Under the pieces are notes generated by a model. The model ran no database searches. It was given only the letters and a program-made list of their open reading frames with translations, and was not told the DNA's origin. Both the position numbers and the translations under genes were made by a program. A DNA stretch of 42,150 nucleotides from Bacteroidales bacterium (GTDB taxonomy: Bacteria > Bacteroidota > Bacteroidia > Bacteroidales > G3-4614), in contig JAFXDI010000016.1 in the NCBI GenBank assembly GCA_017521245.1, positions 1 to 42,150 of the forward strand, in the 5' to 3' direction. This document shows, piece after piece, positions 17,116-25,978 of this stretch. Numbering within the stretch: position 1 is the first letter of the stretch; each line of letters starts with the position of its first letter.

Positions 17116-20010
17116 CTATTTTCTAATCAGTTTAAATATGAGGTCAGCAAATATAATAAGGAACGACACCCCGCATATCACTCCCCAAGTTACAAAGTTC
17201 AAAGGTTCAACTCTGAAGGCTTCGCCACCAAACTGAACAATTGCTATCTGACCTACAAGAATCATCAATGCAACAGCGAGGAATGCCGGTGTGTACAAAC
17301 TCTTCACCGACTCTCCTTTTGTTTTGCGATACTTATAACCTCGCACAATAAACATATTTGCAAATTGCATCATCACAAACGATGTAAAGAAGAGTGATGA
17401 GAACGATTTTGTACCAACCACAAATCCCTCAATAGGAGTTACAAAGAGTGCAAGTAACACAGCAACAATCATAAATGAAGTTATCATCATCTGCTTGAAC
17501 ATATCGCTACGAATAATAAAGTCGCTGTTCTTGCGTGGAGGCTCTTGCATTACGTTCTCTTCGGGTTTAATTGAGGCAAATGCCAAAGCAGCAAAGGTGT
17601 CCATAATTATATTTACCCACAACATTTGCATAACTGTCAGTGGTGGTTCTTGAGTAAAGAATACTCCTGCAAATACCACAACAAGAGCCACAATGTTTAT
17701 GGTTAATTGGAACATTAAGAAACGTTGTATGTTTCGGTATAGTGAACGTCCCCACATAACAGCCATAGCAATACTTGCAAAGGAGTCATCTAACAGAGTA
17801 ATATCACTCGCCTCTTTTGCCACAGCAGTTCCTGTACCCATTGACAAACCTACGTGTGCCTGATTTAGAGCCGGAGCATCGTTTGTTCCGTCACCGGTAA
17901 CTGCAACCACCTCTCCTGCCTTTTGCAATAGCGATACCAATCGTTGTTTGTCGGTTGGTCTTGCTCGGCACATTATCTTAAGTTTTTGAGCACGTTCAAA
18001 AGCCTCCTCATCCGATAGTGCAGCAAAATCAACACCGCCAATTATATTCTCTTCGGTATCTGCTTCGGTCCAAATTCCAATTTGTCTGCCAATCTCTTTT
18101 GCAGTTGCAAAGGTATCGCCTGTAACAATCTTAACACCAACACCCGCATCTAAGCAACGCTTAACCGCTGCCGGAACATCATCACGCACAGGGTCCGAGA
18201 TTGCAACAAATCCCATAAACTTAACCTTATCTGTTGCAATTATCTCCTCTAAGTCACGATTATCATTATCGGCAACCTCTACCATAGCAAATGCCAAAGT
18301 ACGCATAGCCTTGCTTTGGAACGAGATAAGGTGCTCATCTATCTCGGGTTTTACCTTGCTCATAGGTTGCTCACCATCGGCAGTTATCACGCTCTTTGAG
18401 TGCGACATTATTATCTCAGGAGCACCCTTCATATATAGTGTTCGCTTACCTGTTACTGCTGAGGTAACAAGTGTTGCCATATATTTGCGTTGAGTTGTAA
18501 ATGTTAGTTGTTTTACAAGTGTTGCCTTTTCACGCAAGGGAGCATAATCTATTGAGTGACTCTTTAAGAAGTTAAGCAACGCTCCTTCGGTAGGATTACC
18601 CAACACACTCTCTTTCCCTTCGGCATTGTAACCTATTTGAGCGGTTGTATTTGCTGCTATCGACTCGGTAAATATCTTTGAGTTCTCGGTATCATCCAAC
18701 ACATTGCTTTCGGTTGTAAAGAGATGCAAGAACTCAACACGCATCTTGTTTTGAGTAAGAGTTCCTGTTTTATCGGTACATATAACTGTTGCTGCTCCCA
18801 TAGTCTCCGAAGCGTGTATCTTACGCACCAAGTTGTTGGTTTTTAACATTCTTCGCATATTGAGAGCAAGACTCAAAGTGATACTCATTGGCAAACCTTC
18901 AGGCACTACAACCACAATAAGGGTAACAGCCACCATAAAGGCATCAATAATATGTTTCAACACCAATGTACTTACCCACGCCTCAGGGCTTAGAGGAGAG
19001 GTAAATCCTACAAAAAGGCTACCAATAAAGAAACTTATTACTGCCACTCCTGCTCCGCAAGACAGAAATACCCACCAACTCTTCTTGGCAATGGCACTCA
19101 TCTTTTGAGTATTAACCTTAAACACCGACAGTGTTTTTGCAACAGAAGGTATTAACACTTTCATCATTGCCACTAAGGCAAACAGTATTACGCTTATAAG
19201 AGTAACCTCTTGGGCAGGGGTAAAATAAGCATCATCCAATACCGACAACTCCTTATATATCATTATAAAGAATGTTGCCAATCCCAATACCACTGCAATA
19301 CCACTGATAAGCGAAGCGAGACTATCAAGTTGTTTGTTTAGAGGAGTCTCCTCTTCACTCTCTTTTGTAGCATTTTTAGCCACCTGTCCATATTGAGTTG
19401 CATCTCCTACCTTCTCAACAATAAATGTTCCGCGACCATCGAGTACGGTAGTTCCTCGCATCACAGCATTTGACGGATAGGTAGCCTCTTTATCAAAATC
19501 CTCTTCATCTGTGGTTTTGTCAATCATAGGCTCTCCTGTAAGGGTAGATTCATCAACTTGTAACGACACCGCCTCAACAAGAGTACCATCGGCTGGAATC
19601 TCATCGCCTGTCTCAATCATAACAACATCGCCTACTACAATATCGCGTTTTGGCACCTCAATAATCTTTCCTTCGCGAATAACCTTTACAGGCAACTCAT
19701 CGTTAACCTGAGTAAGTGCCTCAAACTTTTTATTTGCGTCACGTTCAAAGTAGAACGATATTCCTGTTGCAAGAATTATGGCTATCAATATACCAATAGG
19801 CTCTTCAAATCCTCCCTCAACTATTGATATACCAAACGACACCACAGCCGCAAGTATCAATATCTTAATAATAGGATCATCAAATTTTTCAAAGAACAGA
19901 CGCCACATCGATACTCTCTTTGATGGAGTTATAATGTTATTCCCATATTTTTTTCTACTCTCCTCTACTTGAGAAAGGGTTAATCCCTTCAACTTTTCAT
20001 AACTTTTCAT
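17116..20010 (-). CDS. Calcium-translocating P-type ATPase (PMCA type)
   Basis: 964 residues. P2-type ATPase order: an N-terminal cation-ATPase domain, two membrane helices, an actuator domain with STLTGEP (about 155-161), helices 3-4 with VVPEGLPMSI (a calcium-site motif), the phosphorylation site Asp413 in CTDKTGTLTQNK, the nucleotide-binding domain with MKGAPE, the hinge TGDGTNDAPAL, and six C-terminal helices including NIIMDTFAALAFAS. It pumps Ca2+ (or related divalent cations) out of the cytosol with ATP. No calmodulin-binding extension is evident. It follows glgB by 75 nt with a terminator-like hairpin between them, and no consensus promoter is visible in the gap. Confidence 0.92.
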   Translation of the reverse strand: MKSYEKLKGLTLSQVEESRKKYGNNIITPSKRVSMWRLFFEKFDDPIIKILILAAVVSFGISIVEGGFEEPIGILIAIILATGISFYFERDANKKFEALTQVNDELPVKVIREGKIIEVPKRDIVVGDVVMIETGDEIPADGTLVEAVSLQVDESTLTGEPMIDKTTDEEDFDKEATYPSNAVMRGTTVLDGRGTFIVEKVGDATQYGQVAKNATKESEEETPLNKQLDSLASLISGIAVVLGLATFFIMIYKELSVLDDAYFTPAQEVTLISVILFALVAMMKVLIPSVAKTLSVFKVNTQKMSAIAKKSWWVFLSCGAGVAVISFFIGSLFVGFTSPLSPEAWVSTLVLKHIIDAFMVAVTLIVVVVPEGLPMSITLSLALNMRRMLKTNNLVRKIHASETMGAATVICTDKTGTLTQNKMRVEFLHLFTTESNVLDDTENSKIFTESIAANTTAQIGYNAEGKESVLGNPTEGALLNFLKSHSIDYAPLREKATLVKQLTFTTQRKYMATLVTSAVTGKRTLYMKGAPEIIMSHSKSVITADGEQPMSKVKPEIDEHLISFQSKAMRTLAFAMVEVADNDNRDLEEIIATDKVKFMGFVAISDPVRDDVPAAVKRCLDAGVGVKIVTGDTFATAKEIGRQIGIWTEADTEENIIGGVDFAALSDEEAFERAQKLKIMCRARPTDKQRLVSLLQKAGEVVAVTGDGTNDAPALNQAHVGLSMGTGTAVAKEASDITLLDDSFASIAMAVMWGRSLYRNIQRFLMFQLTINIVALVVVFAGVFFTQEPPLTVMQMLWVNIIMDTFAALAFASIKPEENVMQEPPRKNSDFIIRSDMFKQMMITSFMIVAVLLALFVTPIEGFVVGTKSFSSLFFTSFVMMQFANMFIVRGYKYRKTKGESVKSLYTPAFLAVALMILVGQIAIVQFGGEAFRVEPLNFVTWGVICGVSFLIIFADLIFKLIRK

Positions 20011-20031
20011 CTGTTGTAATATTCTTTCTTA

Positions 20032-20069
20032 TTAAAAACGTAAGGCAAGCTCTATAAAGAACCTGCCTT
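20032..20069 (-). terminator. Terminator after glgB
   Basis: On the minus strand AAGGCAGG pairs with CTTGCCTT (one wobble), loop of about 12 nt, followed by ACGTTTTTAAT. It sits between the glgB stop and the ATPase start. Confidence 0.55.
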
Positions 20070-20085
20070 CTGTTGTGTTTGTCTT

Positions 20086-22107
20086 CTATTTTGTCTTTTT
20101 ATTCTTAACAATTCGTAAAACTTGTGCTGTTCGTGCTGGTAAGTATAGTTTTAACCACTCTTTACGATACTTCTTATACAAGGGATCAGGTAGAGTGAAA
20201 TGCTCTATCGATTTATCTATTCGGTTGAAGCCTCCAAACTCAGCATCATCAGTTGTAATCTCGGTTATATAACTGCCTCGTGGTACTATCATACCATAGT
20301 CAGAGTATGAGTTTACAGGGCTAAAGTTAAAGACAAACAATAAATCTTTACGCATAAATGCCAACACTTGGTCATCGTTGTTATCCCAAATCTTAACAAT
20401 TGGAGCAGTTGAGAATTTTGTAACACTCTTTATTGTCTCAATCATCTGTTTGTCGAACTCGTTGAGGTAACAATATTTCAAATCCTCTCTATCTACCAAA
20501 TCCCATTGACGGCGGGCATATTTGTACGACCAGTTGTTTCCTTGACGTGGGAAGTCGATCCACTCCGGGTGACCAAACTCGTTACCCATAAAGTTTAGAT
20601 AAGCACCTCCGTTTGTTGCCAACGTTACAAGGCGTATCATCTTATGAAGAGCAACACCACGCTCAACAACCATATTGTCATCGCCTTTGCTCATATGCCA
20701 ATACATCTGGTCGTCAATTAGACGGAATATGATTGTCTTGTCGCCCACCAAAGCTTGGTCGTGACTCTCGGCATAACTTACAGTTTTTTCATCGGCTCTG
20801 CGATTTGTCAACTCCCAATATATTCCTGAGGGTGACCAATCTTCATCGCGTTTCTCCTTAATCATCTTAATCCAGTAGTCAGGAATTCCCATAGCCATAC
20901 GGTAGTCAAATCCCATACCTCCCTTTTCAAACGATAGAGCCAATCCCGGCATACCGCTCATCTCCTCAGCAATAGTAATTGCTTTTGGGTTAACCTCGTG
21001 GATAAGAAGGTTAGCAAGAGTCAGATATGTTAGTGCATTATCATCTTGTCCGCCATCGTAGTAGTCGTTATAACTACCAAATGCTTTGCCCAAGCCATGA
21101 TCGTAGTATAGCATAGATGTTACACCGTCAAAACGGAATCCATCAAATTTATACTCCTCCATCCAATATTTGCAGTTTGACAATAGGAAGTGGATAACCT
21201 CATTCTTTCCATAGTCAAAACAGAGTGAATCCCATGCTGGATGCTCTCTGCGGTCACCCTCATAGAAGAATTGATTGTACGAGCCATCGTATCTACCTAA
21301 TCCCTCTAACTCGTTTTTAACAGCGTGAGAGTGAACAATATCCATAATAACTGCAATACCCAACTTGTGAGCCTCATCAATCAATGCTTTCAACTCATCG
21401 GGAGTACCAAAGCGTGACGATGCCGCAAAGAAACTCGATACATGATAACCAAACGAACCATAATAAGGATGCTCCTGTATTGCCATTATCTGTATAGCAT
21501 TATATCCCAATGCTGCAACACGGGGCAGAACTTTCTCTCGGAACTCATTGTATGTTCCTACCCTCTCTTGATCTTGAGCCATACCAATATGGCACTCATA
21601 AATAAGAAGGTTATCCGATTTGGGAGTAAACTTTTTCTTTGAGAAGGTGTAAGGCACTTCGGGCGACCAAACTTGTGCTGAGAAGATATAAGTCTTTTCA
21701 TCTTGCACCACACGTGTTGCCCAAGCAGGGATACGCTCGCCTTTACCACCGTTCCAATGTACCGATAGTTTATAAATATCTAAATGGTGAAGGTCATCTT
21801 TTTTAAGTTTAACCTCCCACACACCATTACCTAAGTTTTTAAGACGGTACTTCTCCAACTCTTTCCATTCTGAGAAGTCGCCTATGATATATATATCTTT
21901 AGCGTTTGGTGCCCACTCACGCAAAACCCATCCGCCATTTTTTGTTCTGTGTAAACCAAAGTAGAGATAACCACTTGCAAAATCAGACAAGGTTGATTTA
22001 CCTCCTGTAAGTTCTTTAATTTTATTTAATACTCGGTTGTGGCGTCCCTCAATTATTTGAGCAAAAGGCTCTAACCACGCATCTTTTTTTACTATGTCGA
22101 GTTCCAT
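20086..22107 (-). CDS. glgB: 1,4-alpha-glucan branching enzyme (GH13_8 type)
   Basis: 673 residues. An N-terminal CBM48-like domain (about 45-140: LHRTKNGGWVLREWAPNAKD) is followed by a GH13 barrel. The nucleophile is Asp327 in DGFRFDGVTSM, the acid/base Glu381 in TIAEEMSGMPG, and the third carboxylate lies in SYAESHDQALVGD. The latter motifs match the eukaryotic-like GH13_8 subfamily rather than E. coli GlgB, which is usual for Bacteroidetes. The C-terminal beta domain ends in basic residues. It makes alpha-1,6 branches in glycogen from alpha-1,4 chains. A YhcH-family gene lies 19 nt upstream on the same strand, probably cotranscribed. Confidence 0.95.
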   Translation of the reverse strand: MELDIVKKDAWLEPFAQIIEGRHNRVLNKIKELTGGKSTLSDFASGYLYFGLHRTKNGGWVLREWAPNAKDIYIIGDFSEWKELEKYRLKNLGNGVWEVKLKKDDLHHLDIYKLSVHWNGGKGERIPAWATRVVQDEKTYIFSAQVWSPEVPYTFSKKKFTPKSDNLLIYECHIGMAQDQERVGTYNEFREKVLPRVAALGYNAIQIMAIQEHPYYGSFGYHVSSFFAASSRFGTPDELKALIDEAHKLGIAVIMDIVHSHAVKNELEGLGRYDGSYNQFFYEGDRREHPAWDSLCFDYGKNEVIHFLLSNCKYWMEEYKFDGFRFDGVTSMLYYDHGLGKAFGSYNDYYDGGQDDNALTYLTLANLLIHEVNPKAITIAEEMSGMPGLALSFEKGGMGFDYRMAMGIPDYWIKMIKEKRDEDWSPSGIYWELTNRRADEKTVSYAESHDQALVGDKTIIFRLIDDQMYWHMSKGDDNMVVERGVALHKMIRLVTLATNGGAYLNFMGNEFGHPEWIDFPRQGNNWSYKYARRQWDLVDREDLKYCYLNEFDKQMIETIKSVTKFSTAPIVKIWDNNDDQVLAFMRKDLLFVFNFSPVNSYSDYGMIVPRGSYITEITTDDAEFGGFNRIDKSIEHFTLPDPLYKKYRKEWLKLYLPARTAQVLRIVKNKKTK

Positions 22108-22126
22108 AACGCTGTATGTTATTGGT

Positions 22127-22573
22127 TTATATTTTCACTTTTATAACGGCTTTACGAAGCACTCCCTTTGCAATACCTGGAGCGTGAGCATCTTCGGGGA
22201 AGAACACCACACACTCACTTGGATGAAGCGTAATATACGAAGTTGCCTCATCATCAAAGAAAGCAATATCATCCGCCTCGTTATATAGTTGCGAAGGAGC
22301 GGTAAGATTATCTACACTTCTCCACCCCAAACTCTCGGTGGTTGAGAATGGCATCTGAATATCGATGTACTTTATGTGTGTTTCAAGTTTTGCAACGTCT
22401 CGAGTTTTACCATCAAACTCTTGCATCGATATAAATACTTCATCACCGTCCACATCGTTTCTCCCAAGTGGCAAACTCTCTATATCGTTGTTTTTCAAAA
22501 ACTCCACAACCTTTGCAAAGTTTTTGTTTAACGAAACATATCTCTCTAAATCTTTAATTGCACAAACTATCAT
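22127..22573 (-). CDS. YhcH/YjgK/YiaL family protein
   Basis: 148 residues, cytosolic. The family features are visible: a DGDEVFISMQEFDGKTRD segment, ETHIKYIDIQMPFSTTESLG, and ECVVFFPEDAHAPGIAKG, whose His and acidic residues form the cupin-like metal/sugar site. Relatives include the beta subunit of Ebg beta-galactosidase and proteins of sialic-acid loci, possibly sugar anomerases or isomerases. Here it is the first gene before glgB (19-nt gap) and follows a consensus promoter, suggesting a link to intracellular sugar metabolism. Substrate unknown. Confidence 0.88.
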   Translation of the reverse strand: MIVCAIKDLERYVSLNKNFAKVVEFLKNNDIESLPLGRNDVDGDEVFISMQEFDGKTRDVAKLETHIKYIDIQMPFSTTESLGWRSVDNLTAPSQLYNEADDIAFFDDEATSYITLHPSECVVFFPEDAHAPGIAKGVLRKAVIKVKI

Positions 22574-22575
22574 AA

Positions 22576-22632
22576 TTTCAGTTGTTAGTTGTCGACTAAA
22601 GCCGCCCCTACGGGGTAGTTGTTAGTTGTTAG
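22576..22632. repeat. TTAGTTGTTAGT repeat with CCGCCCCTACGGGG core
   Basis: AGTTGTTAGTTG, then CTAAAGCCGCCCCTACGGGG, then TAGTTGTTAGTTGTTAG. The same arrangement recurs at 24,207-24,258, and the outer units recur at 4.85, 8.3 and 25.6 kb. Confidence 0.65.
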
Positions 22633-22691
22633 CCTAATTGGAGCAATAAAAATAAAATCCACTACTCTTTACTAATTAAGTATTATATTCG

Positions 22692-22722
22692 CAAATATAA
22701 CATTTATATTCTTTTTGGCAAA
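22692..22722 (-). promoter_or_regulatory. Promoter for the YhcH-glgB unit
   Basis: On the minus strand TTTG (22722-22719) and TATATTTG (22699-22692) are separated by exactly 19 nt. The -7 element lies about 120 nt upstream of the YhcH-family start. Confidence 0.75.
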
Positions 22723-22826
22723 AGAATAAGGGCTATTTTAATGAATAAAAAGTATAAATCTCCTATTCAATTCTTCTACTATAAAATAATAGTTTAAATA
22801 GTTAATTAAATAGGCGTAAATCTGCA

Positions 22827-24203
22827 CTAGCCAATAAGTGATATTTGAGCATAATTATCGGGCATTTGGTTTCTTATTCTCCACTCTTGAGGGTATAGAT
22901 TGTTGGCTCTGTTGCCTACGCACTTAGCCCACCCTAATGGGCAACCATTATATGTAACAAGTGCAATACCTCGCTGTTGCTCGGTAAGTGCCATAGCCTC
23001 ACGGCGGAGATATGAGATTGCCTCTTTGTAATCGACCTCAATTTTAGAGACCTCCGCCATATTTAGTTCAACCGATTGCGATAGTGCGTGGTGGGGTATA
23101 TAATCTTTTCCCTTATCGGTTACTGCAACCGATATTCCACAATGGAAGATATTAAACTTATCCATCAAGAGGAGCATATCTTTACACTCTGGCGAGAGGG
23201 CCACAACTGCATCTTTTAGGAGGGTGTATTCAAATTTTGTACTATCTTTTAATAGTGGTTTCAAATTGTTCGGCAGGGGTATGGTTTTGAGTTTTGTTTT
23301 ACCCATTTTCAAAGGGCGGTAATCCCCTTCGGGTTTTTGCATAGCGGTAACAGTAAATCCCTCGCCCACTGCTTTGTGTGGCATAAAACGATAGAAAGGC
23401 ACACTACCTTTTAATGCTCGTGTTACTCCCCAACTCTCATCCAACTCAACCTCCTCCATAGGCTCTGCTCCAAACTCATCAACCATAAATTGAGCCATCT
23501 CTTCATTCTCCTCCAAGTTGAATGTACAGGTGCTATATATTATTACTCCTCCTGGTTTTAGGGCAGACCAAACATCAGAGAGAATAGATTTTTGCCTCTC
23601 TACACAAAGGCTTACATTGTCTATACTCCACTGCGCCACTGCCTCCTCATCTTTGCGAAACATTCCCTCGCCCGAGCAGGGTGCATCAACAACTATAACA
23701 TCAAAGGTGTGGTGTAATTTACCATAGTCGGCAGGGGTGTTATTGGTAACAATCGCATTTGAATAACCCCACTTTGTAACATTCTCGGCAAGTACTCTTG
23801 CCCGTTGCGTTACATACTCATTTGCAACCACAATACTGCCTTGTGGCAGCGTTGCAAGAGATAGTGTTGTTTTACCTCCCGGAGCAGCACAAAGGTCGAG
23901 CAAACGTACCGGTTTATCAACAAACCTCTTTAAGAGTTGCTCAACAAACATTGATGATGCCTCCTGAACATAATAACACCCTGAATGAAAGAGCGGATCA
24001 AAAGTAAACGATGGGCGTTGTTTCAGGTAGTAACCATTACTACTCCACCCCACTCGTTCAGCATCTACTGGCACTCGGCTACACTTAAGCGGATTTACCC
24101 TTATTGATACTGGTTGCGATGCACTCAACGCCTCAGCAAAGCGGTCAAAATCTTCGCCCAACAGAGGTCTCATTCGTGTTATAAAGTCGGCAGGTAGTTT
24201 CAT
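22827..24203 (-). CDS. RsmF-like 16S rRNA m5C methyltransferase (NOL1/NOP2/Sun family)
   Basis: 458 residues. The N-terminal part carries SIRVNPLK. The SAM-binding motif is LLDLCAAPGGKTTLSLATLP. The family motif VDAPCSGEGMFRKDEEA follows, and the catalytic Cys lies in IIYSTCTFNLEENEEMA. The C-terminal region (about 290-458) matches the RsmF-type extension with a PUA-like end (GCPLGWAKCVGNRANNLYP). RsmF methylates C1407 in helix 44 of 16S rRNA; the same target is likely but not proved. It is flanked by intergenic repeats on both sides and lies 137 nt downstream of an M16 protease gene. Confidence 0.9.
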   Translation of the reverse strand: MKLPADFITRMRPLLGEDFDRFAEALSASQPVSIRVNPLKCSRVPVDAERVGWSSNGYYLKQRPSFTFDPLFHSGCYYVQEASSMFVEQLLKRFVDKPVRLLDLCAAPGGKTTLSLATLPQGSIVVANEYVTQRARVLAENVTKWGYSNAIVTNNTPADYGKLHHTFDVIVVDAPCSGEGMFRKDEEAVAQWSIDNVSLCVERQKSILSDVWSALKPGGVIIYSTCTFNLEENEEMAQFMVDEFGAEPMEEVELDESWGVTRALKGSVPFYRFMPHKAVGEGFTVTAMQKPEGDYRPLKMGKTKLKTIPLPNNLKPLLKDSTKFEYTLLKDAVVALSPECKDMLLLMDKFNIFHCGISVAVTDKGKDYIPHHALSQSVELNMAEVSKIEVDYKEAISYLRREAMALTEQQRGIALVTYNGCPLGWAKCVGNRANNLYPQEWRIRNQMPDNYAQISLIG

Positions 24204-24206
24204 ATT

Positions 24207-24320
24207 TAGTTGTTAGTTGTTAGTTTTCGGCTTAGCCGCCCCTACGGGGTAGTTGTTAGAGTTAGTAAACAAACACCTGTTTGTTGAACTTGCTCTCGCT
24301 CAACGTTCTTAGTTTTCCAA
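24207..24320. repeat. Two adjacent dispersed repeats
   Basis: 24,207-24,258 repeats the TTAGTTGTTAGT / CCGCCCCTACGGGG unit. About 24,262-24,312 contains an AACAAACACCTGTTTGTT palindrome followed by CTTGCTCTCGCTCAACG, a variant of the CTCGGCATA repeat. Confidence 0.55.
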
Positions 24321-24340
24321 TTGGATTAATTACAAAATCC

Positions 24341-25573
24341 TTAACTCAACACAAGTGTTGAGAGGTTTGCATCATCATATATTTGGTTTGCACACTCTAT
24401 TATCTGTTTTGCTGTTACCGATTCAATCTTTTGAATGGTCTCGGCAAGTGTTGAGCATCGGTTGTATCGTAACAGAGATTTACCTGATGCCACAGCCAAA
24501 TTCTCTCTTATCTCCCTTCCTATTGTCAACTGCCCTATATATTGACGCTTGGCATCGTTTAGGCGTAGAGAGGAGAGTTCACGCTGTTTCAACTTGTTCA
24601 ACTCCTTACGTATTATAGTGAAACAACGATTTACATTCTTGCGGTCTGTTCCAAAGTATATTGTAAAGAGTCCTGTATCGATATAGTTGGTTACATTTGC
24701 CTCCACGTTATAAACATATCCTCGCTTCTCGCGTAGGGCAACATTCAAAAGGCTATTCATTCCGGGACCTCCAACAATATTGTTTAAGAGGAAGAGAGGA
24801 AATCTATTGGTATCAAACAAAGAGCAACACCCTCCGCCAATTATGGCGTGAGATTGATAGTTATTGCACTCCTCGTGCTTATCAAAGCGTATTAATTGTG
24901 TGGGGCTCTCCCGTACAAACTCAACTCTGTTTGTGCGTATCCCTTCGGTTGCACTCTGAACTGTTTTTATTACTCGTTTAAAATCGGTTTTCCCCGAAAA
25001 GAAGAATACCATATTTGTTTGAGTATAAAAGTTTTGCATAAAGGTTATTCCATCGGCTGGGGTAATATTTGAGAGTGAAGCCTCATCGCCTAATATGTTA
25101 TGACCTAATGCGTGACCATTAAAGAGATAGTTCTCAAATTCATCAAAGATAAGTTCGGCAGGGTTGTCGAGGTATGAGTTTATCTCATCAACAATAACCT
25201 CTTTCTCTTTAATGCTCTCCACTTCGGGCATTGTGGAGTTTTGAATAATATCTGCCATAAGCGAAACGGCACGCTTAAAATCTGGCTCAAGACTTACGGT
25301 ATATATTACCGTCTCCTCTTTGCTTGTAAAGGCATTAATCTCTCCTCCCACATGCTCCATACAGTTTAATATGCTCATAGCCTTACGCTTGTGAGTTCCC
25401 TTAAAGAGCATATGCTCAACATAGTGAGCAAGTCCCTCCTTACCTTGCTGTTCATCGCGTGTTGCGGCATCAACCACAAAACCGCAATAGGTAACATTAG
25501 AGGGGGAATATCTGTACACCACCCTCAAACCAGAAGGTAGTGTGTGCCATTGATAATCTGTATTGCTATTCAA
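24341..25573 (-). CDS. M16 family zinc metalloprotease
   Basis: 410 residues, one M16 core (two related halves). The inverted zinc motif is HYVEH (His50, Glu53, His54), with the third ligand Glu130 exactly 76 residues later in VIVDEINSYLDNP. Also present are the NAFTSKEETVIY strand and, in the second half, the GGGCCSLFDTNRFPLFLLNN and GGPGMNSLLNVALREKRGYVY region with the R/Y substrate-binding pair. There is no signal peptide, so it is either cytosolic or exported by an unseen route. Relatives resemble mitochondrial processing peptidase beta. Substrate unknown. Confidence 0.92.
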   Translation of the reverse strand: MNSNTDYQWHTLPSGLRVVYRYSPSNVTYCGFVVDAATRDEQQGKEGLAHYVEHMLFKGTHKRKAMSILNCMEHVGGEINAFTSKEETVIYTVSLEPDFKRAVSLMADIIQNSTMPEVESIKEKEVIVDEINSYLDNPAELIFDEFENYLFNGHALGHNILGDEASLSNITPADGITFMQNFYTQTNMVFFFSGKTDFKRVIKTVQSATEGIRTNRVEFVRESPTQLIRFDKHEECNNYQSHAIIGGGCCSLFDTNRFPLFLLNNIVGGPGMNSLLNVALREKRGYVYNVEANVTNYIDTGLFTIYFGTDRKNVNRCFTIIRKELNKLKQRELSSLRLNDAKRQYIGQLTIGREIRENLAVASGKSLLRYNRCSTLAETIQKIESVTAKQIIECANQIYDDANLSTLVLS

Positions 25574-25593
25574 CTTAGTGAGTTTTAGTGGGG

Positions 25594-25655
25594 CAAAGAT
25601 ATAAAAAAAGTTGTTAGTTGTCAGTTGTTAGTTGTTAGTTTTTGAGTTACTAATT
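25594..25655 (-). promoter_or_regulatory. -7 element of the M16 gene abutting a TTAGTTGTTAGT repeat
   Basis: On the minus strand TATCTTTG (25601-25594) lies 21 nt before the M16 start. Where the -33 TTTG should be, the sequence is AGTTGTTAGTTGTCAGTTG repeat. Either the promoter is weak or the repeat supplies a substitute element. Confidence 0.45.
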
Positions 25656-25826
25656 CTTTTCTCTATTAATCTAATTAGACTATGGACTAATTAGACTAAC
25701 CGGTATTAGGCATCCACCAATGAGTAATATCGTATAATTTTAATTAAAATTGCAAGAATATTGTATAATTATACGTTAAAATGTTAATTTTTTATACATA
25801 TATGTTTAAATATAGTAGAATTTGAG

Positions 25827-25855
25827 TTGCAATTTAAATAATTATACTATATTTG
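25827..25855 (+). promoter_or_regulatory. Promoter of the TonB-receptor operon
   Basis: TTG at 25827-25829 and TATATTTG at 25848-25855 with 18 nt between them. The leader to the ATG at 25979 is about 115 nt and contains GCAACCCGGTGTC; no known riboswitch was recognised in it. Confidence 0.65.
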
Positions 25856-25978
25856 CACTTTAATTAAGATTTGATTAGGGTGCATTTTTGAGCATTTTTT
25901 GCTATACAATATAGATATAGGCAACCCGGTGTCAAAGTAATTTATAAGGTTTGAATAATCACATTATTGAGAAAATAT

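Noticed and set aside
22576..25655. Regular TTAGTTGTTAGT units as a possible CRISPR array
   Set aside because: The units are short and contiguous or irregular, without unique spacers of constant length, and there are no cas genes.
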